Positions 17,629 through 26,897 of a DNA stretch of 64,000 nucleotides are shown one piece after another; the first letter of the stretch is position 1, and every line of letters starts with the position of its first letter. A program made the position numbers and the translations under genes. The notes under the pieces were generated by a model. The model saw only the letters and a list, made by a program, of their open reading frames with translations, did not search any database and had not been told where the DNA came from. Source of the DNA: Longirhabdus pacifica (lineage in GTDB: Bacteria > Bacillota > Bacilli > Paenibacillales > DSM-105158). The stretch spans positions 1-64,000 of the forward strand of contig NZ_QXJP01000015.1 in assembly GCF_004115085.1 (NCBI RefSeq), given 5' to 3'.

Positions 17629-18726
17629 CTACTTTACACTTTTTTCTTTTATTAATTTAAAAATATTGTCAATTTTATTTTTACTGAGATTTGATTTTGT
17701 TTTTTTAGTATGAATTTGTTGTAATAGTTGATTTGCCTTTAGTGTTTTAAATGATGGCGAGCTTCCGATGACATTGCCTCTGGGATGTGTAAAACATAAA
17801 AGCCCCTCAACATCACACTTATACCCATACTCACGGAGGAATTGTTTAATCACGACATCATGTCGGTACAACTGTCCTGTTGGGTCTTGTGTTTTCGCCT
17901 TACCTTTGCTTCTCTCAAATCCATGCTTTGTAAAAATAAGATCCCCTGACCAATTTTTAGTCTCGATATGAAAAAGACCATTTGGACCAATGACAATATG
18001 ATCAAACTCTTGTCTGCTTCCATACTTTGGTTTGATGATTACATTGTGCAGTACGCGATAATCTTTAGGTAAAGAAGATAGTTGGTTTGCAATGATACGC
18101 TCTCCAGCATTACCCGCTTTTTTAACGTTAATTTTTTTTATTTTTGCTTTTATCAAAAAGTATACTACAAGAAGTAAACCAGATACGATGATAGATGGAA
18201 CAACATATGAAGTTGCCCTCTCTTCTATTTGTTCCCAATTAGACCCTAATTCCATACCCACATATACAAAGAAAATAGACCAAGGAATAACTGCTAATGC
18301 GGTATACATTGTAAATTTAAGAAATGACATCCTTGTTATGCCAGCTGGAATAGAGATAGCGTGGCGTACAACAGGAATAAATCGTGCCGAAAAAACAACA
18401 CCACTGCCATAGCGCTTAAACCACTTTTCCGAAACTTCCATGTGATGTTTAGAAATAAAAATATATTTTCCATACTTTTGTATAAATGGCCTTCCGCCAT
18501 ATAGTCCAATCCAATACAAAAAGAGTTGGGCAATCGTTCCACCGATGGTTGCGAACAGGATAGCTTGCCAAAATGTAATTTCATTCATGGAAACTAGATA
18601 ACCCCCATATGCAAGTACAACCTCACTCGGTATAATTTCAATCATTAATCCGAGCATTATTCCCCAATAACCTAACTGTGTTACCCATTCTAGTGCAAAT
18701 TCAATCCATTGTTTCAGTACATCCAT
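17629..18726 (-). CDS. DedA membrane protein fused to a NERD nuclease-like domain
   Basis: The 365-residue protein joins two domains. Residues about 1-195 form a DedA/VTT membrane protein with several hydrophobic segments and the conserved FSARFIPVVRHAISIPAGIT. After the last membrane helix (about 175-192) and a basic linker comes a NERD domain (about 205-320). AGERIIANQL opens it, followed by EFDHIVIGPNGLFHIETKNW, which holds the D, E and K expected of a PD-(D/E)xK-like active site. DedA proteins act in lipid flipping and envelope homeostasis; NERD domains are nuclease-related. The fusion would place a potential nuclease on the cytoplasmic membrane face. The ribosome binding site is weak (AAAGAG). 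Confidence 0.85.
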   Translation of the reverse strand: MDVLKQWIEFALEWVTQLGYWGIMLGLMIEIIPSEVVLAYGGYLVSMNEITFWQAILFATIGGTIAQLFLYWIGLYGGRPFIQKYGKYIFISKHHMEVSEKWFKRYGSGVVFSARFIPVVRHAISIPAGITRMSFLKFTMYTALAVIPWSIFFVYVGMELGSNWEQIEERATSYVVPSIIVSGLLLVVYFLIKAKIKKINVKKAGNAGERIIANQLSSLPKDYRVLHNVIIKPKYGSRQEFDHIVIGPNGLFHIETKNWSGDLIFTKHGFERSKGKAKTQDPTGQLYRHDVVIKQFLREYGYKCDVEGLLCFTHPRGNVIGSSPSFKTLKANQLLQQIHTKKTKSNLSKNKIDNIFKLIKEKSVK

Positions 18727-18824
18727 ATCATTTTCTCTTTTCTTTATATTTTTTCCATTTTATCATATTACTTTGACGTTACTAACAAAATGTATGAGCA
18801 TATGCTATTTATCTTTAACACTGA

Positions 18825-18883
18825 CAAAAAATAAACCAACATAGGTAATATCTCTTTTACAAAGAGGTGGCCCTAGTCGGTTT
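18825..18883 (-). terminator. Probable terminator of the beta-propeller gene
   Basis: On the minus strand AAACCGACTAGG pairs with CCTATGTTGGTTT (one mismatch and one bulge). An inner CTCTTT/AAAGAG hairpin lies between, and ATTTTTTG follows. It begins about 27 bases after the stop codon at 18910. Confidence 0.6.
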
Positions 18884-18909
18884 GTACTTTATACTTAAAT
18901 ATTTTATAT

Positions 18910-21375
18910 TTATTTTTTTAATTGCAGTTCTTGTATCGTTTCTAGCGTGGTGAAATCATGTGCTTCTATTTTAGAAGGAGAGATAGTATACAGTGTATCA
19001 CCTATATACATAATACGTTGGACAGTTTTTTCCCTATCGCTCCAATAATGTCCCGACTTTTGAATATCATCTTCTGTCAAATGTGTAATTTCTCCTCTTA
19101 GTTGAAAGCCATCTTCTGCAGAAATGTGATAAATGTGTGCACCCTGGAAAGCAAAACTCCCATATGCAGTAACATTATTTTTGTCTGCTTCATTGACTTC
19201 CATCACTGTTACTGGAAATGCCAACAAATTCATATCACGATGAAACGTAAGTGCCTTATGATTATGAAGTAGTTCAGAATGTGTACCTCTGTCTCCAATC
19301 ATTACTTTATGCTTTTCAATCGGATTACTCACATCGCTTACGTCAAATAATGCCATTTTCATTCCTTGATAATACGCCGTTGTTCCAACTGTATTGCCAT
19401 TTCTATCTTTAACGTCTACTTCTACTGTATCTTTTCCAAAACCTATTAAATGATTTTCATCATATGGATGTAAGTAATCACTATAACCTGGTATTTTTAA
19501 CTGACCAAGAATATTTGGATTGTCACTTTCACTGAAATCGATAACAAATAACGGATCTACTGTTTTAAATGTAACCATATATCCCCTATCTCCCATAAAG
19601 CGAACGGAGTATATTTTTTCACCAGGTGCAATATCTTCAATTTTACCTAGTTGATTTAGCTGTTCATCTAAAACATATACATTATTTTTTTGCTCTTCAC
19701 CCCAACCAAAGTGTTGCCCACTCGTAGTAGCAATACGGAAATCACCTTCATATTCATCCATAGAAAATTGGTTAAGCACATGACCAGGAACTTGCCCTTC
19801 TGCTTTAAATTTCACTTTGTTTTCTCCAAGCGAAAATTTATAAATTTTTGTTATGGTATCTACTGCTGCTGGTGCAAAATCAATTTTTTGTATTTGAACG
19901 GTAACATCCGTTTCGGTTTCCATACTTATATCAATCTCATCAGGCCCAGTAGATTCATCATCGCTGTTTTTATCAACATTGTCGGCCTGTAACGGTTGTA
20001 CTTCGACACCTTCTCTTGCAGGTACAGCCAAATATAAATGGTCTTTAGAGGCATACACCGTTTCCGCTCCGCCAACATAAGCATTCACATCCATTTTTAC
20101 CTCTGGCATAGCTAAATTCACACTACCAATTAATGTGTAATCCCATCTATCAAATTGTGGAAAATAATACATCCTGTCATAACCTATCTCCGTTAGCTGT
20201 TGATGAATATTAGAGTCTTGATAAACAGGAGACGGGATAGTATCTTTTGTGTTCAAAATATCATATACATCTTGGTAATAGTTACTTACAAAATATAGCG
20301 TATCGTCAATTTTTCTAGACGTCATGTAGTAACCTTCCATTTTAAGACTTCGAATAAGCTGTAAATTTGTGCGATCTTGTAAGTCGTATACGTAAGCAGC
20401 AACATATTCATTTCTCGGGAAATAAGGTTCTTCCGGCAATATGAGTGATTGCACTTCTAAATCTTCCTCTACACTCTCATCTGGTGTGGAATCTTTGTGG
20501 ATACCATCCATATCGTATCGCTCTTCCCAGCTGTTTCCTATGACAACGAGATAGCGATCGTCGACATACAGTTCAGTCGGAGTAAATGTATGTTCAAACG
20601 TGACTTCATTTACCACTTTCATTTTTTCTGCTGGCATGACGTCACTAATAAGTAATTTGTTTTCGGAAATTTGATACATATATTGCCCATCGGTTTTGAT
20701 AACATCTGCTTCATCTACACCCTGAACTTGGACATTCGTTTCAGAAACACTTTCTTCAGCAGCAGTATCATTTGAAGTTATAGATGCTTCGTCCTTCACT
20801 GTAAATGGCTCTTCTGATTGTAAAGTAAGAGTGTCATTAAACATCACAACGATGTTATTTTTCATATTGTTTTGATATTGTTCCGCTAATAATTTCAACT
20901 GTTCATACGATCCCACTTGCGTTAATACTGCATCCCCTACTGTAGGCTCTGTAAAAATACTAGCAGTATTCATTTCTTGTTGCCAATAAACGCTAGCTCC
21001 TATTCCTTCCACTATACTACGCAATGGAACCATCAGCTTCTCTTCTTTCCAATAAGGGCCATATGGAAGGGCTACATCTTCCCCATTCATGAGCATGCTG
21101 TCCTTCAATGGGGTGAGTGTTACGTTAAAACCATCTTTTGATACTATTACAGTACCATTTTCTTTCCGCTCTATATGTGCATTTATTTGATTAGTTAAAT
21201 CTTCTAAAGGAACGAATAAGGAACTTCCTTTTTCTTCTATTACGCCACCGTCACTTAACACCAATGGTTCTCCATCCACTGTTACAAAATAAGACTGTGC
21301 TTGCGCATAGGTCTGTAAAGTCAGTGGGGATAAAATCAATGCTATTAGTAGAAACCAGGTAATACCTTTCCTCAT
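18910..21375 (-). CDS. Secreted beta-propeller protein with copper-amine-oxidase-N-like domain
   Basis: The 821-residue protein has a Sec signal peptide (KGITWFLLIALILSPLTLQT, cut near residues 24-27). A region resembling the copper-amine-oxidase N domain (about 28-145, with LFVPLEDL and LMVPLRSIVEGIGASVYW) follows. The rest resembles the beta-propeller family PF09826 (COG4880), with VQVQGVDEADVIKTDGQY at about 215 as its typical entry motif. Later blades carry repeated YLVVIG, YFVSNYY and GYMVTFK motifs. An acidic insert (about 470-500) is probably a surface loop. The product should be exported or wall-associated; the role is unknown. The start follows AAGGAGGCGA. The CuAO-N domain often binds wall polymers. 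Confidence 0.85.
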   Translation of the reverse strand: MRKGITWFLLIALILSPLTLQTYAQAQSYFVTVDGEPLVLSDGGVIEEKGSSLFVPLEDLTNQINAHIERKENGTVIVSKDGFNVTLTPLKDSMLMNGEDVALPYGPYWKEEKLMVPLRSIVEGIGASVYWQQEMNTASIFTEPTVGDAVLTQVGSYEQLKLLAEQYQNNMKNNIVVMFNDTLTLQSEEPFTVKDEASITSNDTAAEESVSETNVQVQGVDEADVIKTDGQYMYQISENKLLISDVMPAEKMKVVNEVTFEHTFTPTELYVDDRYLVVIGNSWEERYDMDGIHKDSTPDESVEEDLEVQSLILPEEPYFPRNEYVAAYVYDLQDRTNLQLIRSLKMEGYYMTSRKIDDTLYFVSNYYQDVYDILNTKDTIPSPVYQDSNIHQQLTEIGYDRMYYFPQFDRWDYTLIGSVNLAMPEVKMDVNAYVGGAETVYASKDHLYLAVPAREGVEVQPLQADNVDKNSDDESTGPDEIDISMETETDVTVQIQKIDFAPAAVDTITKIYKFSLGENKVKFKAEGQVPGHVLNQFSMDEYEGDFRIATTSGQHFGWGEEQKNNVYVLDEQLNQLGKIEDIAPGEKIYSVRFMGDRGYMVTFKTVDPLFVIDFSESDNPNILGQLKIPGYSDYLHPYDENHLIGFGKDTVEVDVKDRNGNTVGTTAYYQGMKMALFDVSDVSNPIEKHKVMIGDRGTHSELLHNHKALTFHRDMNLLAFPVTVMEVNEADKNNVTAYGSFAFQGAHIYHISAEDGFQLRGEITHLTEDDIQKSGHYWSDREKTVQRIMYIGDTLYTISPSKIEAHDFTTLETIQELQLKK

Positions 21376-21642
21376 TTTATTCGCCTCCTTACTACATCAA
21401 CGATATAAATGAGGTAAAAGTTGCAACAAAATTAAAAAAAATAAAAAAACTTCACTACTTCTCCTCTTTCTTTCCATTTTGAAAGAGATATTGCTTTTTT
21501 ATGCGTGTTTGCATAACAATCACAAAAAATAGCTGTTGGGCATGTTGACATGTTCATACATTTGTTACACAGTAGTTTTGATATAACTTATCTTTGGGAA
21601 AAATAATGGAAGCAAAAAAACATAAATGAAAGGAACATACAT

Positions 21643-22305
21643 ATGTGTGGTAGATTTACGTTAACAGCGGAAGAAGAAACAATACTGTCATATCTCAACT
21701 TGGATCACAAACCTATGACGTGGAAGCCACGATACAATATTGCACCAACACAAAGCGTGCTCTCGTGTATCAAACATCAAGATGCAATGAGAATTGGAAC
21801 GTTACAATGGGGCCTTATACCACATTGGGCTAAAGACAGTAAAATTGGAAGCAAGCTCATTAATGCTAGATCTGAAACAGTGATGCAAAAACCTTCTTTC
21901 AAAAACTCATTTGCGAGGAAAAGATGTATTATTATTGCTGACGGATTTTTTGAATGGAAGCAAAACGAAGATGGTAAGCAGCCGTTATATATCACTTTAA
22001 AAGACCAACCATTGTTTGCAATGGCTGGACTTTACGATACTTGGCAAGATGAACATGAGAAGAAAATTCATACATGCACCATATTAACAACGAAAGCTAA
22101 TACGTTTATGGAGCACATCCATCAACGTATGCCCGTCATTTTAAAGCGAAATCATATCGACTCGTGGTTAATGCCCAAACAGTCTATTCCCACATTACAA
22201 TCTCTCATGCAACCTTACCATGCTCATGAGATGCGTGCTATTCCAGTCACAAAAAAAATGGGCAATGCAGCCTTTGATAGCCCTGAATGCATTCAACCCA
22301 TTTAA
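21643..22305 (+). CDS. SOS response-associated peptidase (SRAP, HMCES/YedK family)
   Basis: SRAP proteins form a covalent thiazolidine bond with abasic sites in single-stranded DNA and so shield them. The 220-residue protein begins MCGRFTL, exposing the catalytic Cys2 after Met removal. It also has NARSE (Asn near 73), FFEWK (Glu near 105) and the HQRMPVIL motif (His near 160), the full active-site set. The start follows GAAAGGAACATACAT. It ends 6 bases before the convergent neighbour's stop codon. No clear LexA box was found upstream. Confidence 0.95.
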   Translation: MCGRFTLTAEEETILSYLNLDHKPMTWKPRYNIAPTQSVLSCIKHQDAMRIGTLQWGLIPHWAKDSKIGSKLINARSETVMQKPSFKNSFARKRCIIIADGFFEWKQNEDGKQPLYITLKDQPLFAMAGLYDTWQDEHEKKIHTCTILTTKANTFMEHIHQRMPVILKRNHIDSWLMPKQSIPTLQSLMQPYHAHEMRAIPVTKKMGNAAFDSPECIQPI

Positions 22306-22311
22306 CAACTG

Positions 22312-23319
22312 TTATTTTTTATGATGGAACTTCGTATAACTAGATATTAGATGATCTGTGTGTTCCAATTCTTTTTTCCATTGTGACAGATAGGCCACAA
22401 TCGATAAATAATGCAAACAAGAACTGTCCATTTTTCCGTCTGCCATAAAATCTTGCAACATCTTTGTATATCCTACTTCCAATTTTTCGTTTTTGAGAGA
22501 AGGATATTTTAACTCTAACTTCCCTTCAAACTTTAAAAACAGCCGCTCGTGATATTGTATTAGATCCGATATGTTCTCGTTAATATCTGATTCAAATGCA
22601 TCGCCCTCTTTATGTCGAAACGTATCTAGTGTTTTTAATTCTAACTCAAGTATAGAGAGAAACTGCTTGAAAATAACGGATTGCCGACATTTTTTTCTCC
22701 TCGATGTTTTTCGCAGCACCGTCTCTTCATTAAATAGTTCATATACTTGCTTCAAATTATTAAAATCTTGATGTAATTTTTCTCTTTCTTGACGAAATGA
22801 TTTCTCGCTCAAGTACCCTTCTACCATGTTTCGAAGCAATATAAAAATATCTTCGTTTAATTTCTTCATTTTGGAAAACAAATTTTTTCGATGATCTGGT
22901 GGAAAAATAAGCGCATTAATAAGAAGCGAAATAAATATTCCGACCATAATCATGAGGAAACGATTTAATGCTGCACCGTCTGGCTGTTCCATGACAGCGA
23001 CCACCGTCAGTATAGATAAACTGATATTAGAATTAAATTTCAGCAAAAGATTAATGATAATGACGAGTATAACCGCCGTTCCAATGACTACTGGTTCATT
23101 TCCCAACAGCCAATACGAAAAAATACCTATTAAAGCTCCTATCAGGTTAGCTTGCACTTGCTCTATAAAATATTTAAATGATCGGTATATGGATGGCTGA
23201 GTCGTCAAGACAGCAGCAATTACCATTACTAAAGGTGAACCTAACTCAAACCATTGACAAATATATAAAGAAAGCATAACAGCTAGTCCTGTTTTGACCA
23301 TTCTTGCTCCAAGTTTCAT
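22312..23319 (-). CDS. Aromatic acid exporter-like membrane protein (ArAE_1 / FUSC type)
   Basis: The 335-residue protein has about six hydrophobic segments in residues 8-165, with AVLTTQPSIYRSFKYFIEQVQANLIGA as the typical ArAE region, followed by a cytoplasmic helical half with coiled-coil character. The family resembles B. subtilis YqjA/YgaE and FUSC-like exporters, proposed to move aromatic acids or act in envelope stress. The start at 23319 (MKLGARM) is fixed by GGAGG 8 bases upstream. A longer open frame to 23460 only reads into repeat array R3. Confidence 0.8.
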   Translation of the reverse strand: MKLGARMVKTGLAVMLSLYICQWFELGSPLVMVIAAVLTTQPSIYRSFKYFIEQVQANLIGALIGIFSYWLLGNEPVVIGTAVILVIIINLLLKFNSNISLSILTVVAVMEQPDGAALNRFLMIMVGIFISLLINALIFPPDHRKNLFSKMKKLNEDIFILLRNMVEGYLSEKSFRQEREKLHQDFNNLKQVYELFNEETVLRKTSRRKKCRQSVIFKQFLSILELELKTLDTFRHKEGDAFESDINENISDLIQYHERLFLKFEGKLELKYPSLKNEKLEVGYTKMLQDFMADGKMDSSCLHYLSIVAYLSQWKKELEHTDHLISSYTKFHHKK

Positions 23320-23373
23320 TCTGCTTCCTCCGAAGTTTACTAAATATATGGAATGATACAAACTGTACAAACT

Positions 23374-23761
23374 CCAACTTATATATAAGATTAAGAAATG
23401 ATGGAATAAAAGTTTACGCCTCAGTTGCCAGGCGTAAAAGTTATATGATGATTTCTTCATCTTATGGTTAGCGGTAATAAGTTGGTTGAACTTCTTTCTC
23501 CAACTTATATATAAGATAAGAAATGATGGAATAAAAGTTTACGCCTCAGTTGCCAGGCGTAAAAGTTATATGATGATTTCTTCATCTTATGGTTAGCGGT
23601 AATAAGTTGGTTGAACTTCTTTCTCCAACTTATATATAAGATAAGAAATGATGGAATAAAAGTTTACGCCTCAGTTGCCAGGCGTAAAAGTTATATGATG
23701 ATTTCTTCATCTTATGGTTAGCGGTAATAAGTTGGTTGAACTTCTTTCTCCAACTTATATA
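23374..23761 (+). repeat. Tandem array of three nested-palindrome repeats (R3)
   Basis: Three head-to-tail units begin at 23374, 23500 and 23625, with lengths 126, 125 and 125 bp; a partial fourth begins at 23750. Units 2 and 3 look identical, and unit 1 differs by one extra T. Each has the arms TTTACGCCT / AGGCGTAAA, flanking GATTTCTTCATCTTAT and an outer AATAAGTTGGTTGAAC. The array lies between the divergent genes at 23319 and 23883. The near identity means recent duplication. Confidence 0.95.
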
Positions 23762-23882
23762 GTAATGGATTTACACAAAAAAGAAAATAAAAAACAATGG
23801 AAATCATGGTACAATGATGAAAGTGTCAGTACTTAAGCATGCCACTGAGCATGAATCTTGCCTATAGAAAGGATGAATAAAA

Positions 23883-24101
23883 GTGGAGAACAAAGAGCAG
23901 CAAATGCACTTGATGATAGAAAGTATTAAATCAAAATTAAAAGTCGTTTCCATCGCAGCGATCAAATCGGATCATTTCGATATGAAATATTTCGAAGAAA
24001 TACAAGATATTTACGAACTAGTGAACAGTAGAGATCAATTTAGTATTGCAGAAATTGAATCCATTGTTTCTACATTAGGAACGCTAAAAAAACAAACATA
24101 G
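23883..24101 (+). CDS. yfkK: YfkK family (DUF1128 / UPF0435) small protein
   Basis: The 72-residue protein is predicted helical. MIESIKSKLKVVSIAAIKSD followed by a YEEIQDIYELV-type region and a closing IESIVSTLGTLKK match the DUF1128 family represented by B. subtilis YfkK, of unknown function. The start is GTG at 23883 with AAAGGATGA 6 bases upstream. The gene lies immediately right of repeat array R3, so its promoter must lie within or beside the repeat. Confidence 0.75.
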   Translation: MENKEQQMHLMIESIKSKLKVVSIAAIKSDHFDMKYFEEIQDIYELVNSRDQFSIAEIESIVSTLGTLKKQT

Positions 24102-24124
24102 CGCACATATGAAAGCATAATAAA

Positions 24125-24152
24125 TCACCTATGGTCTTTTAACCATAGGTGA
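24125..24152. other. Perfect 11-bp hairpin after yfkK
   Basis: TCACCTATGGT (24125-24135) and ACCATAGGTGA (24142-24152) pair perfectly around a 6-base loop. No T run follows on either strand, so this is not a standard intrinsic terminator. It may protect or end the yfkK transcript by another route, or be an operator. The rest of 24102-24419 shows nothing recognisable. Confidence 0.55.
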
Positions 24153-24419
24153 ACTATAGAATGAAGTTGCCTATGCAACATTGTATTTTCGCTATAATTT
24201 TATGCAACATTAAGCCTGATATGAATAAAATATACAAGATGAAATCTCCACTTATTGAAAAAAACCTTCTTTAGCTACAATTAATCATTGCTCCATGAAA
24301 AGGGATACAGTCCATTGCTCGTATTAATTGACAGGTTTAACAGGTTATATGGTACGTTACGGAGAATCATCTTATGTCATATTCTTATCACTCCTTTGTA
24401 TTATTTCGAACGAGAGAGC

Positions 24420-25247
24420 CTATGTTACTTCTTCTGCATGCTGTAGCATAGGCTCATACATCATCATCGCGTGATTTTCTGTTACAAATTCATCATCTAT
24501 GCAGTCCCCTTGCACCGTATATACTTTTCGATAGATTTGGTTATGTCTTACATAGCCACCCCAAGGTTCCATCGTTATTTTATGATCCTTTTCGTACACT
24601 TCATAGCTGTACAAGCTAGGTTGATTACATTGCCACTGTCCAACTAAGTGACTGTCTGTTATATCTAGTTGAAGGCGATATGTCTGTGCTGTGTTATTTT
24701 TAATTTGCAAATCAATATAATTATAAGCGCATGTTGCACCACTGCCAAAAGGTTGCGTCCTACTTGCATCTGGAAATACATCATAGCTGTGCCGGTGCCG
24801 CTCTACTACGGTTAGCGGTGTGTGTAACGTCAACCAGTAAATAAGATTAGACAGTTGACACAACCCTCCACCAGTTCCAGTTTTATATTTTCCGTAGTGA
24901 AGAATCATACCGTCCACATAACCTTTCACTTTTGTCGTTTTGCCAATGTGACGCCAATAAGACATCGTATCTCCCGGACTCAGTACAAGCCCATTTAAAC
25001 AAGGAATGGCTATGCTTAAATTCTTCACTTTATTATGTTGTAACTCCATGTCGACATCTTTTAGTTTTCGATACAATGGGGTTTGGTGTGTGGTAATGGT
25101 ATACGTTAACGCACTGCTACTTTTTGTCGTTGTATACTGGCTTCTGTTTTTATACCACTCCCAATATCGTTGATACGTATACATTGTTTTTCCCAAGAAC
25201 ACCCTCAGTTTAGATCTCTGTATTGGCTGTTTTACAACCTGCATCAT
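24420..25247 (-). CDS. VanW family protein
   Basis: The 275-residue protein carries the VanW domain in its middle: NLSIAIPCLNGLVLSPGDTMSYWR, then the glycine-rich GTGGGLCQLSNLIYWLTLH, then HRHSYDVFPD. VanW occurs in some vancomycin-resistance clusters, but solitary copies like this one have no known enzymatic role. There is no clear signal peptide. GGAGGG lies 5 bases before the ATG at 25247, with a second ATG directly after. A 9-bp inverted repeat (24416-24424 / 24447-24455) spans the stop codon and could act as a 3' structure. Confidence 0.85.
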   Translation of the reverse strand: MMQVVKQPIQRSKLRVFLGKTMYTYQRYWEWYKNRSQYTTTKSSSALTYTITTHQTPLYRKLKDVDMELQHNKVKNLSIAIPCLNGLVLSPGDTMSYWRHIGKTTKVKGYVDGMILHYGKYKTGTGGGLCQLSNLIYWLTLHTPLTVVERHRHSYDVFPDASRTQPFGSGATCAYNYIDLQIKNNTAQTYRLQLDITDSHLVGQWQCNQPSLYSYEVYEKDHKITMEPWGGYVRHNQIYRKVYTVQGDCIDDEFVTENHAMMMYEPMLQHAEEVT

Positions 25248-25331
25248 ACATCCCTCCGTCCCATATTTTAGTATTTTAACATACATATTTAACCGAAGGT
25301 GTATACGAATAAAATATACCTATTCACACAA

Positions 25332-25752
25332 AATAAGTTGAATGAACTTGTTCAGCTAACTTATTACCGCTAAACATAAGATGAAGAAATTAACTTATTC
25401 AACCTTTACGGCTGGCTACTGAGGCGTAAAACTTGTATCTCATTATTTCTGCATCTTATAAATAAGTTGAATGAACTTGTTCAGCTAACTTATTACCTCT
25501 ATACATAAGATGAAGAAATTAACTTATTCCAACCTTTACGGCTGGCTACTGAGGCGTAAAACTTGTATCTCATTATTTCTGCATCTTATAAATAAGTTGA
25601 ATGAACTTGTTCAGCTAACTTATTACCACTATACATAAGATGAAGAAATTACCTTATTCAACCTTTACGGCTGGCTACTGAGGCGTAAACTTATATCTCA
25701 TTATTTCTGCATCTTATAAATAAGTTGAATGAACTTGTTCAGCTAACTTATT
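25332..25752 (-). repeat. Tandem array of three nested-palindrome repeats (R4)
   Basis: Three units start at 25332, 25461 and 25591 (129, 130 and 128 bp), followed by one more outer palindrome at 25719-25752. Orientation is opposite to R3. The outer palindrome AATAAGTT...AACTTATT (34 bp) separates inner hairpins with TTTACGGCT and AGGCGTAAA arms and ATAAGATGAAGAAAT / ATTTCTGCATCTTAT flanks. Units differ by only a few bases. The array lies between the divergent vanW and fni genes and ends 28 bases before fni. Confidence 0.95.
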
Positions 25753-25780
25753 TGTTGTTCATTACCTTGTGAGGATGATT

Positions 25781-26812
25781 ATGATGACTTCAGAGACTGA
25801 GAAACGTAAAGATGAACATATTGATATCTGTTTACACAAAGAAGTAACCAGCCATATTACAAATGGTTTTGATCAATATCAATTTGTTCATCATGCAATG
25901 CCTGAGATCGATTTTCATGATATCCAACTACATACATCATTTTTAGGCAAAACATTAAAGGCTCCATTCCTTATCAGCTCCATGACTGGCGGAACTACAA
26001 AAGGCAGTCATATCAATGAAATTCTTGCAGCATGCGCGCAACATTTCGGATGGGCTATGGGAATAGGTTCGATGAGAACACTAATAGAAAACAAAACAAC
26101 CTCCACTGTTCAACATATACGAAAAGTTGCACCTGATGCTTTTCTCATCGCCAATTTAGGTGCGGTGCAGTTTAACTACGGTTTTGGTATAGAAGAATGC
26201 AAACAAGCAATCGATATGATTGAAGCAGACGCTCTCGTCTTCCATTTCAACAGTTTACAAGAAGTATTTCAGCCTGCTGGAAATACAAATTTTAAAAACC
26301 TTTTACATCATATCGAACATGCTGTGAAGTCACTCCCTGTTCCCATCGGTATAAAAGAAGTAGGATTCGGTATCGATCAACACAGTGCACAACAATTTGC
26401 TGCTGTAGGTGTTTCTTTTATTGATGTAGCGGGTGCAGGTGGAACGTCTTGGATACAAGTTGAAAAATATAGAACAGATGACCCTATACGAAAGCAAGCA
26501 ACTTCCGCTTTTCACAATTGGGGAATCCCCACGGCTACTTGTATTAAAGAAATTAGAAAAACGCTACCCATCCCTCTTATTGCAAGTGGAGGAATGAGCA
26601 GCGGAGTAGAAGCAGCAAAAGCCATCGCTTTAGGGAGTAATGTAGTTGGCTTAGGACGAACTTTGCTGCCTAATGCAGTACAATCAGAAGAAGCATGTTT
26701 TCAACAGTGTGAAACACTGCAATTCGAGTTACAAGCTGCCATGTTTGGTATTGGTTGCAGTAATATAAAAGAACTTGCTGATGCCCATCAAAGATTGAAG
26801 AAACAAAATTAG
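25781..26812 (+). CDS. fni: Type 2 isopentenyl-diphosphate delta-isomerase
   Basis: This FMN enzyme interconverts isopentenyl and dimethylallyl diphosphate for isoprenoid synthesis. The 343-residue protein has the N-terminal RKDEHIDICL, then APFLISSMTGG, the glycine-rich VAGAGGTSW and LIASGGMSSGVEAAKAIALG, which form the FMN site of the barrel. Length is normal. The start was set at 25781 (GAGG then ATGATT before ATG ATG); 25784 is equally possible. Its promoter region is occupied by repeat array R4. It is not linked to other isoprenoid genes here. Confidence 0.95.
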   Translation: MMTSETEKRKDEHIDICLHKEVTSHITNGFDQYQFVHHAMPEIDFHDIQLHTSFLGKTLKAPFLISSMTGGTTKGSHINEILAACAQHFGWAMGIGSMRTLIENKTTSTVQHIRKVAPDAFLIANLGAVQFNYGFGIEECKQAIDMIEADALVFHFNSLQEVFQPAGNTNFKNLLHHIEHAVKSLPVPIGIKEVGFGIDQHSAQQFAAVGVSFIDVAGAGGTSWIQVEKYRTDDPIRKQATSAFHNWGIPTATCIKEIRKTLPIPLIASGGMSSGVEAAKAIALGSNVVGLGRTLLPNAVQSEEACFQQCETLQFELQAAMFGIGCSNIKELADAHQRLKKQN

Positions 26813-26897
26813 ATACTACTTTATTTTAAAAATATTACAATATTACAATATTCCAATCCCAGTGCAATGGCTTCATTTTATGTTTAAGTAAGCTACA

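Noticed and set aside
21500-21642. LexA/DinR box upstream of the SRAP gene
   Set aside because: No sequence fits CGAACNNNNGTTCG within two mismatches by eye.
23320-23460. N-terminal extension of the ArAE-like protein
   Set aside because: The extra 47 codons come from repeat R3 and lack a ribosome binding site, while MKLGARM at 23319 has GGAGG in the right place.
23374-25752. CRISPR array
   Set aside because: Units are about 125-130 bp, contiguous and nearly identical with no variable spacers, and there are no cas genes.
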